The translations under genes were made by a program, and so were the position numbers. From assembly GCA_030145595.1 (NCBI GenBank), contig JAQYVG010000033.1, forward strand, positions 1 through 18,102: a stretch of 18,102 nt of DNA. The letters are read 5' to 3'. Each line of letters starts with the position of its first letter. The first letter of the stretch is position 1. Under the pieces are notes generated by a model. It made no database searches. It saw nothing but the letters and a program-made list of their open reading frames with translations, and was not told where the DNA came from. Origin of the DNA: Desulfobacterales bacterium (GTDB taxonomy: Bacteria; Desulfobacterota; Desulfobacteria; Desulfobacterales; UBA11574). Below are positions 12,715 through 18,102 of this stretch, piece after piece.

Positions 12715-14130
12715 TTGGACGGCCTCGGGTATACAAAGGCCGGATTAATTTCTTTGGGTCCAATCATCGGCGTTCTGCCTTTTCGGTTTGCCGCCTGGCG
12801 CCGGAACGAAAAGGTGCTGAGCGCAGAAAAGGCGTTCTTGGACGAAGGTTTACTGCAGCTTCCCTGGCGTTCGTTTAAGGCGGATGTATTGGCCTGGATT
12901 GCCGCCGCCGCGATGATGCTGATCATTTACTATGGTTTTTTTCTTCCCTATGCCTCCACCAGCATTAAGGTGCTGGCCGGTTGTGCCGCCTTGGGTATAT
13001 TCAGCGGCATGCTCAGTTATCTTAAAACGGAGCAACGCCTTATCCGCATGTTGGCCGCCCATAAACAGGCGGTCTTGATGCCGAAGCGGATACTGACGCT
13101 CAGCCGAAAAATATTTCTGCTGATTGTGATGATGCTGGGAATGATGGCGGTGACCGTTTTAATGATGGTGCTGCTGGATGTCTACTACCTATTGGATCAG
13201 GATTTTTCCAGGTCGGATGTCTATTGGGGGATTTTTAAAGAGATCGCCTTTGCCCTGGTGGTGCTGTTAGGCTTGAGCGTCATCATTATCAAGCGTTACG
13301 CGGACAACCTCAAACAAGTGATGGGATTGCAGTTGGCCGCCATGGAAGAGATCAGCCGGGGCAATTTGGACAGACAAGTGCCCGTGCTCACCAGCGATGA
13401 ATTTGCACGGTTTGCCCAAAAAACCAACGAAATGATGATTGGACTGCAAGAACGGGATTACTGCCGGTCGAGCTTTGAGAAATATGTCTCGCCCGAAGTG
13501 AGCCGTAAAATATTGAAAGACGACATTGCCGCGTCAGGCGAGATGATCGACGTCACCGTTTTGTTTTGTGATTTGCGTGATTACACATCGTTTGCTGAAA
13601 GCCGCAATCCCCATGAAGTGGTGGGCTTTCTGAATCAATATTTCGCTGTCATGGAACCTGTGATTCGCAAGCATGGCGGTGTTGTGATTCAGTTTATCGG
13701 CGATGAAATCGAAGCGGCTTTCGGCGCGCCCAAACCATTGGATCATCATCCGGACAAAGCGGTAAAAGCGGCCTGGGAGATGCAGGTGGTGCTCAATCAA
13801 CTCAACGACGAGCGTCGACAAAAGGGCGAGTCGGTTGTTCGCCACGGCATCGGTATCCACAGCGGCATGGTATTGGCCGGAAACGTGGGCAGTCAGGCGC
13901 GCTTGTCCTATGCACTGGTGGGCGATACGGTAAATCTGGCATCCAGGGTCCAGGTGTTGAATAAAACATGCGGCACGGATATCCTTCTAACCCGAGCCAC
14001 GCGTGACAGGCTGGCCGCAACTAAGGAGAAGGTCCAACGGGTTGGTCTCTTTCCCGTCAAAGGCAAAAGCGACGAAGTCGAAGTATTTACCCTCACACCT
14101 GATGATGCACAACCGCCGGGCGCTTTCTAA
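12715..14130 (+). CDS. Membrane-bound class III adenylate/guanylate cyclase with HAMP domain
   Basis: 471 residues from a TTG at 12715. Hydrophobic segments lie at about 61-80, 84-100, 133-158 and 173-192. A HAMP linker follows (about 193-246, with EEISRGNLDRQVPV), then the class III cyclase domain (about 275-460). Catalytic features are D286 in LFCDLRDYTSFAE and D330 in FIGDEIEAAFGAP for the two metal ions, and N407 and R411 in GDTVNLASRVQ for the transition state. The enzyme makes a cyclic nucleotide, most likely cAMP, from NTP in response to a membrane or envelope signal. The TTG lacks a binding site; the real start may be the ATG at 12640, beyond an in-frame TGA. The gene looks GC-richer than its surroundings. 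Confidence 0.9.
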   Translation: MDGLGYTKAGLISLGPIIGVLPFRFAAWRRNEKVLSAEKAFLDEGLLQLPWRSFKADVLAWIAAAAMMLIIYYGFFLPYASTSIKVLAGCAALGIFSGMLSYLKTEQRLIRMLAAHKQAVLMPKRILTLSRKIFLLIVMMLGMMAVTVLMMVLLDVYYLLDQDFSRSDVYWGIFKEIAFALVVLLGLSVIIIKRYADNLKQVMGLQLAAMEEISRGNLDRQVPVLTSDEFARFAQKTNEMMIGLQERDYCRSSFEKYVSPEVSRKILKDDIAASGEMIDVTVLFCDLRDYTSFAESRNPHEVVGFLNQYFAVMEPVIRKHGGVVIQFIGDEIEAAFGAPKPLDHHPDKAVKAAWEMQVVLNQLNDERRQKGESVVRHGIGIHSGMVLAGNVGSQARLSYALVGDTVNLASRVQVLNKTCGTDILLTRATRDRLAATKEKVQRVGLFPVKGKSDEVEVFTLTPDDAQPPGAF

Positions 14131-14351
14131 GGTGTCCCTTCTTACGCTTCTTGTGTAGAGTATGCCGCACTACAGTCAGCTATTTTTTAAGTTGGATATT
14201 TTTGTTGGAAATTTTTGTGATATCAAAACCTCCAAATATCTAATGGTTCCAAATTCTTTGATACGATTAACGTACCTGGTTCCCATATTGAGAAGTGTGT
14301 CTTGAAAGACATATGTTTTATAAATATTAAATAAGCATATCAGCATCTACA
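14131..14351. repeat. Spacer with repeat B, copy 2
   Basis: Bases about 14225-14300 match 5575-5640, sharing TTTGATACGATTAAC. Read on the minus strand the copy encodes NMGTRYVNRIKEFGTIRYLE in an open frame ending at a TGA near 14185. Being open here but shifted in copy 1, it looks like the tail of a decayed gene. No clear terminator for the cyclase gene is seen apart from a TATTTTTTAAG stretch near 14183. Confidence 0.5.
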
Positions 14352-15122
14352 TTATTTTTTATGTTTTCCTGTCTTCATGTTATAGATACCATTGACAATC
14401 CCAGCACTATTGAAACCGATTTTTATATTGCCATAATACCAACCACGGTAGTCATCATATGAATCTGGAGTGCCAATCAGAGATTTCACATCTTTACGAT
14501 ACATGCCTATTTCAATATGCTTCCAAGCATCTCTGCTTCTTGATTCAATCCTTGTTAGTATCTCTATTTTTTGTGCCTCTATAGTATCAATTTGCTTGAA
14601 AGTTACATTTCGTTCCTTTCGTAATACAGAAGCTTTTGTTGCACCAGCGGAGCCAAGATGTTTCTGTAAATTTACAATCTTTCTTTCCATTTCCTGAATC
14701 TGGGCTTGTTGATCTTTGATTTTTTTCTGTACCGATGTATCTTTTTTAATTTTCGCCAACTGCTTTTCAATATGACCAGTATCGACTTCAGCCTTGACGG
14801 TCATAAAAATAGTCAAATTTTCGCCAACAAATCTCCACTCCTCTTTAACCGTCTCGACCTTCAGCAAAGCTGATGCATACGAATTGATCTCGTCTTTCGT
14901 TAATTGGTAATTTTTTGCCTGTGTATGGCTCTCGATATAAGTGCCAGCTTTTTTCAGAACCTTCCGCTTGGCTTCAAGAAAGCACATTCGCCTTGCATCA
15001 TTTTTAGAATCGTTATCCCCCATTACATGCTTATGATCTGCAAAAATTGTTTCTATCTTTGCATGGGAAATATTGGGGATAAGGATTAATACGGTTAGAA
15101 TAATATAGGCAGGTCTAAACAT
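14352..15122 (-). CDS. Exported coiled-coil protein with BamE/SmpA-like C-terminus
   Basis: 256 residues from the ATG at 15122, which gives a clean signal peptide (MFRPAYIILTVLILIPNISH, cleaved after A21). GAG lies seven bases before it; the ATG at 15134 is the alternative. The mature N-terminal part (ARRMCFLEAKRKVLKKAG, then a VKAEVD strand) resembles the LPP20/FlgT-type domain of periplasmic proteins. A coiled coil (about 120-160, KKIKDQQAQIQEMERKI) follows. The last 50 residues (HIEIGMYRKDVKSLIGTPD, then RGWYYGNIKIGFN) have the BamE/SmpA fold pattern, found in outer-membrane assembly proteins. The function is probably envelope-related. It lies about 48 bases after the two-TM protein gene, likely in one operon. 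Confidence 0.8.
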   Translation of the reverse strand: MFRPAYIILTVLILIPNISHAKIETIFADHKHVMGDNDSKNDARRMCFLEAKRKVLKKAGTYIESHTQAKNYQLTKDEINSYASALLKVETVKEEWRFVGENLTIFMTVKAEVDTGHIEKQLAKIKKDTSVQKKIKDQQAQIQEMERKIVNLQKHLGSAGATKASVLRKERNVTFKQIDTIEAQKIEILTRIESRSRDAWKHIEIGMYRKDVKSLIGTPDSYDDYRGWYYGNIKIGFNSAGIVNGIYNMKTGKHKK

Positions 15123-15170
15123 GATGCATCTCAATTTATAATCGTTCGCTTGAAGAGAGGTTGATGTTAT

Positions 15171-15983
15171 CTATAGAAGTACTCTTTTTTCTGAATATCC
15201 AAACCGGGCCATTGTAGTCAAAAAATCATTTCCTTTAACTGTAATTAGCAATCCATCAGCTTCTTCAATGATTAGACCTTCCGCAAACAAAAAGTATAAA
15301 TAATCATCTGAAGTCCAGCTTGATAAGTCGTCAAACGAATTTTGTATGTGCCCAAAATATTCAACAGCCCATTTTTTTATTATAGTCTTGCTAGATTGTT
15401 CGTTGATCAGCTTCAGTAGATGAATCTGATTTCCTAATATTATTCTATAAACTCTCTCAAACCAATGTAAATATTGAGTTACAGCCAATTGATGAATTAA
15501 AACAGAAGAAGATTCTCCTGTGATATCGATCCCACGAGAGATAAAATCTTTTTTAATATTTTCTTCTATTTCTGATGCACATTGTATAACTGCGCCATAT
15601 GACATTAAATCGTCGATCTTCCTATCGTTTTTTTCATTTGATTGCTGCTCGGTTTCAACTTGATTTTCTTTTCCAATCAGACCAACATCAGGTTTCCCCT
15701 TCCGTTGTAATTGCAAAAAAGCACTGTCATCTTTAAAATCCGTTGGAGCATATAATTTGTCTGATTGCTTACTCACCACCCAAGCAAAAACAACCAAGAC
15801 AAGCGCTGTAGATAGTGCAAGAAACCATATCAATATAAACCGTTCATTCGATTCTAAGTGACTCCCAGAAAAACCTATGTAAATTACTGCGCAAGTGTAT
15901 AGCAGCACCAAAATTAGTGCGAGAATACTCAAAGGATTTTTTGGTAATGGAGTAGCGATTTTTCCAAAATCTTTTATACTCAT
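15171..15983 (-). CDS. Two-TM membrane protein with cytoplasmic domain, unknown function
   Basis: 270 residues. Two membrane helices lie at about 19-41 and 49-70, preceded by ATPLPKNPLSILALILVLLY. A KLYAPTDFKDDSAF block follows directly after the second helix. This N-terminal module (PLPKNPLSI..., LYAP.DFKD) recurs in many hypothetical bacterial proteins attached to varied soluble domains; I recall the pattern but no Pfam name. Residues 100-125 are a charged linker. The rest is helical (YLHWFERVYRIILGNQIHLL) and ends with a possible winged-helix-like segment (LYFLFAEGLIIEEADGLLIT, then KGNDFL). AAAGGA lies nine bases before the ATG. The 36-base gap to the frame opening at 15134 suggests an operon. 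Confidence 0.78.
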   Translation of the reverse strand: MSIKDFGKIATPLPKNPLSILALILVLLYTCAVIYIGFSGSHLESNERFILIWFLALSTALVLVVFAWVVSKQSDKLYAPTDFKDDSAFLQLQRKGKPDVGLIGKENQVETEQQSNEKNDRKIDDLMSYGAVIQCASEIEENIKKDFISRGIDITGESSSVLIHQLAVTQYLHWFERVYRIILGNQIHLLKLINEQSSKTIIKKWAVEYFGHIQNSFDDLSSWTSDDYLYFLFAEGLIIEEADGLLITVKGNDFLTTMARFGYSEKRVLL

Positions 15984-16036
15984 AATCTTTTGTCCTTTAT
16001 CTTAAAAACATGATATCTTGCCTTAGTCGTTTGTTG

Positions 16037-16130
16037 CCATCAAACTAATATCATTGATGATTCGGTTTGGCAAGCGTGAAATTTTAGGGGCTGGAAATTT
16101 GCATGGATCAAGGCAGCGATCTTGCATTGC
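16037..16130. repeat. Dispersed repeat A, copy c
   Basis: CATCAAACTAATATCATTGA, GATTCGGTTTGGCAAGCGTG and ATCAAGGCAGCGATCTTGCATT align with copies d and e. It lies in the spacer upstream of the two-TM gene start and downstream of the Spy-like gene stop. Confidence 0.65.
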
Positions 16131-16181
16131 TGGTTCGACAATCTCAGCTGTGGCCTTAGCTAATAAATCCAAGATTGAAGT

Positions 16182-16652
16182 TTACTTTTTGTGACGCTGA
16201 CGGATAATAGTTTCGAGCGTTTTCTTTTGTTCTTCAGTTAGAATATTATTAAACTTAGCATATGTATCAACTAAAGCTTTTGCCTTCTCTTTTTTAATTT
16301 CGTACTTTTTATCAATGAGTTTGTTAATACCTTTTTTATCAATTGTATCTTCCCAAAGCTTCGCCTTAATATCTATCTTTAGCACGTCGATTTCTGCTCG
16401 TTTTATTATCAAATCTTTCTTTGTATTAATTTTTAACGTTTTAACTTTTTCATATTGCTCTTCTGATAATCCCAACTCCACTTCATTGGAAATAGCTAAA
16501 TGAAATTTATGGAAAACCTTGTTTTCTAAACCATGTCCATGTCCTTGATCATATTTTTTTCCTTTACAATATCCTTCTGCATAACAAGCCATGGAGAAAA
16601 TTCCTATAAAAAGAAATGTTAACAAGCAAACTATAATACTTTGTTTTTTCAT
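16182..16652 (-). CDS. Periplasmic Spy/CpxP-like (LTXXQ) protein
   Basis: 156 residues from the ATG at 16652, which has a strong GGGAGG site; ten upstream codons are discarded. The signal peptide is MKKQSIIVCLLTFLFIGIFS followed by MACYA, with cleavage likely after A25. The mature protein starts with a His/Gly/Lys-rich stretch (GKKYDQGHGHG) that could bind metal. It is then a helical protein with two family motifs, LGLSEEQYEKVK and ILTEEQKKTLE, the second an LTxxQ. Relatives are the chaperone Spy, the Cpx regulator CpxP and metal-stress proteins such as CnrX/ZraP. A role in envelope or metal stress is likely, but the exact branch is not clear. Confidence 0.88.
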   Translation of the reverse strand: MKKQSIIVCLLTFLFIGIFSMACYAEGYCKGKKYDQGHGHGLENKVFHKFHLAISNEVELGLSEEQYEKVKTLKINTKKDLIIKRAEIDVLKIDIKAKLWEDTIDKKGINKLIDKKYEIKKEKAKALVDTYAKFNNILTEEQKKTLETIIRQRHKK

Positions 16653-16763
16653 GTTTTTTCCTCCCTTATAATTATTCTGCACAAGCCATATATTGTACTG
16701 GAAACATTATCCAATATTAATAGGATCTACCTATCACAATTTTCGTGACTGAATGGCAGACAC

Positions 16764-16855
16764 TATCAGATTAATAACATTGAAGATTCGGTAAGGCAAT
16801 CGTAAATATTCGGGGGTTCATTTTTTGATAGGTGGCAGGCAGGTACCAGGTATCA
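16764..16855. repeat. Dispersed repeat A, copy d
   Basis: ATCAGATTAATAACATTGAA, GATTCGGTAAGGCAATCGTA and TTTTTTGATAGGTGGCAGGC are nearly identical to copy e at 17955-18025. Like the others it runs in the same orientation and lies upstream of the Spy-like gene. Its end touches the stop codon of the decayed gene at 16856. Confidence 0.7.
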
Positions 16856-17068
16856 TCATTTTCGGGAACGCACCGCAAAGGCCCGGCCACTGGAGCCGAT
16901 GAATCGGAAAGCCCAGGGTTCATCGCCATTATCGAAATTGAAGTAAGGTGCTTGCCACGAATCTTTATTTTCGTTTTCTCCTGACCACACCCACAATCCG
17001 TAGTTACATCGAAGGATAAGTCCGGTCAATAGCAGATTCGGAACCCCAACCGTGCATATTTCAGGGCT
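16856..17068 (-). pseudogene. C-terminal remnant of a DUF1566-like (Lcl C-terminal) protein
   Basis: On the minus strand an open stretch with no start codon or binding site reads CNYGLWVWSGENENKDSWQ, then NFDNGDEPWAFRFIGSSGRA, and ends FAVRSRK before a TGA at 16856. The W-W-S-E run, the F-N-G block and the closing R-FAVR-R resemble the C-terminal end of DUF1566/Lcl_C surface domains. Only the last 50 or so residues are present. The frame continues upstream into repeat A copy g (PEICTVGVPNLLLTG), so the remnant is fused to repeat sequence. The family call is from pattern memory and moderate. Confidence 0.55.
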
Positions 17069-17200
17069 TCAAATTTTCACCCTTGACCGCAAGATATGGA
17101 ATTTTGGTTCCGGAGGCCAAACCGCAAGATATGGTATCAAAAAGAAAGAAAGGGCTGTTAACTCTGCCTTTTCCTGTCCGGTTGAGCCATTTTCATGGAG
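17020..17200. repeat. Dispersed repeat A, variant copy g with CAAGATATGG blocks
   Basis: GGTCAATAGCAGATTCGGAA matches copy f at 5755. Two CCGCAAGATATGG blocks (about 17087 and 17120) match 8279 and 5855. GTTAACTCTGCCTTTTCCTG at 17157-17176 matches the end of copy e (18064-18083). The unit thus seems to be a mosaic of three or four sub-blocks in variable order. Confidence 0.6.
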
Positions 17201-17269
17201 TCGGCCGAACTTATTATGTATCTCGGTATGCATTAGCCACATTTGTAATACATCCTATAAGAGGTCGTT

Positions 17270-17287
17270 AAAGCGCTCGCTCGCTTT
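17270..17287 (-). other. Hairpin just after the coiled-coil lipoprotein gene
   Basis: AAAGCG (17270-17275) pairs with CGCTTT (17282-17287) across six bases, 11 bases beyond the stop codon of the gene at 17299. There is no T-run, so it is at best a weak terminator or an mRNA-stabilising stem. Confidence 0.35.
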
Positions 17288-17298
17288 GGCAGTTCAAC

Positions 17299-17841
17299 TT
17301 ATTCTTTTACCATCTTCATGTTCTTTATAATCTCTTCCATCTCCTTTATTTGCTTTATCAGGTTATCAATATCGATTTGGGTTGTATGCAGCTTTGCCCC
17401 GACCTTTAGCTTGTCAGAATCTATGTCGAGCACCTTAGCCTTTAGATCAGCTATGGTTTTGATGTTATCTTTCTTTTCACCCAAGCCTGACCTGTCGATG
17501 GCTTCCAGTTTCTCGATGTCCAGCTTGACAATAGCTTCCTTCTTGTTTTGTTTAGACAGATCCAGCTCGTTATTCGCATACTTTTTCTGTTTGCCGGCCA
17601 GTTCCTCTTTAAGTTCAGCAAGCTTTACTTTTTCGTTTAAAACAAGAAGATCGAATGCTGCCTTTTGTACACCTTCGAGCTGATTCTCGGGGACCTGTGC
17701 AAATAGATCTTTATCTACATCAGATATCATTGAATCCACCGTCGAAGTTATGCTCCCTTGGATATTCTTGGTGGTTTCACATCCGACGAATAACAAAAGC
17801 GCAAGCAGAAGTGTCAAAATGATTTGAAAATAAAATCTCAT
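17299..17841 (-). CDS. Coiled-coil lipoprotein, unknown function
   Basis: 180 residues. The N-terminus MRFYFQIILTLLLALLLFVG ends in a lipobox with the lipidated cysteine at residue 21 (FVGC), so the protein is membrane-anchored on the periplasmic side. Residues from about 60 to the end are almost wholly charged heptad-like helix (NEKVKLAELKEELAGKQKKY, then IDNLIKQIKEMEEIIKNMK), a long coiled coil. It resembles small Lpp-like or adaptor-type lipoproteins in style only; no family is recognised. A strong AAGGAGG lies before the ATG. It is flanked by repeats on both sides, and no partner gene is adjacent. Confidence 0.85.
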   Translation of the reverse strand: MRFYFQIILTLLLALLLFVGCETTKNIQGSITSTVDSMISDVDKDLFAQVPENQLEGVQKAAFDLLVLNEKVKLAELKEELAGKQKKYANNELDLSKQNKKEAIVKLDIEKLEAIDRSGLGEKKDNIKTIADLKAKVLDIDSDKLKVGAKLHTTQIDIDNLIKQIKEMEEIIKNMKMVKE

Positions 17842-17948
17842 GATGTTTTTCCTCCTTGGTTGATCGGTATAATGATTTGAGAAATAACAATCCCTAAAGA
17901 AGATTAGATCCCTGTCTGTTTTTTAGACAACTTGCATGTATTGATAGG

Positions 17949-18102
17949 CGACATCACACTAATAACATTGAAGATTCGGTAAGGCCATCGCGAATGTTTT
18001 GGGGCTTGATTTTTGATATGCTCAAGGCAGACATCATGCATTTTGGTTTCAAAGGCAGAGCGGTTAACCCTGCCTTTTCCTGTTCGGTTGAGCCGTCACC
18101 CG
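17949..18102. repeat. Dispersed repeat A, copy e (runs to window end)
   Basis: The most complete copy: CACTAATAACATTGAAGATT, GGTAAGGCCATCGCGAATGT, GGCTTGATTTTTGATATGCT, GACATCATGCATTTTGGTTT, then GGTTAACCCTGCCTTTTCCT and TTCGGTTGAGCC. It lies upstream of the coiled-coil lipoprotein gene and may continue beyond the window. Confidence 0.7.

Noticed and set aside
17261..17298. Possible attC after the coiled-coil lipoprotein gene
   Set aside because: GTTAAAG and GTTCAAC are near-core motifs, but the whole element is only about 35 bases and no matching cassette start was found.
1..18102. tRNA, rRNA or CRISPR arrays
   Set aside because: No cloverleaf, rRNA-like stretch or regularly spaced identical repeats were seen. 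The repeats present are diverged and irregular.

Overview
The window looks like a Gram-negative chromosome. It encodes lipoproteins with lipoboxes, a Spy/CpxP-type periplasmic protein, signal peptides and a BamE-like domain. The gene content and the long repeat-filled spacers recall Desulfobacterota (deltaproteobacterial sulfate reducers), but that is inference and no marker gene settles it. The hrpB helicase and the class III cyclase gene look GC-richer than the AT-rich accessory material around them.

Layout: 1-899 is a cut-off unrecognised gene. 1104-4348 holds hrpB and a DUF1499 lipoprotein, with GGGACGTCC-type repeats around both. 4539-5423 is a minus-strand block that reads as integron gene cassettes: a 46-residue membrane protein, then a nitroreductase. 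6137-8010 is a convergent pair, a SAM methyltransferase and a betaine-homocysteine-type methyltransferase. 8352-10266 is a set of small genes on both strands, several under 60 codons. 10401-12108 is the clearest find: two abutting integron cassettes on the minus strand, an antitoxin/PIN-toxin pair and a zinc-ribbon membrane aspartic protease. 12640-14130 is a membrane adenylate/guanylate cyclase with an in-frame TGA near its N-terminus. 14352-17841 is a run of minus-strand envelope-type genes: BamE-like, two-TM, Spy-like, and a coiled-coil lipoprotein.

The cassette call rests on direct base matching. The first bases of each cassette are the reverse complement of the start of that same cassette's own attC (9 of 9 bases for the toxin-antitoxin cassette, 10 of 10 for the protease cassette, 6 of 6 for nitroreductase). 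The stop codon lies 4-5 bases before that site each time. No integrase gene is in the window, so these are either the edge of a larger array or stray cassettes.

A second layer is a diverged repeat family of about 100 bp, with five clear copies and two relatives, all in one orientation and mostly in the upstream spacers of minus-strand genes. One relative is joined in frame to the C-terminal tail of a decayed gene. No rRNA, tRNA, CRISPR array or intact transposase was seen.
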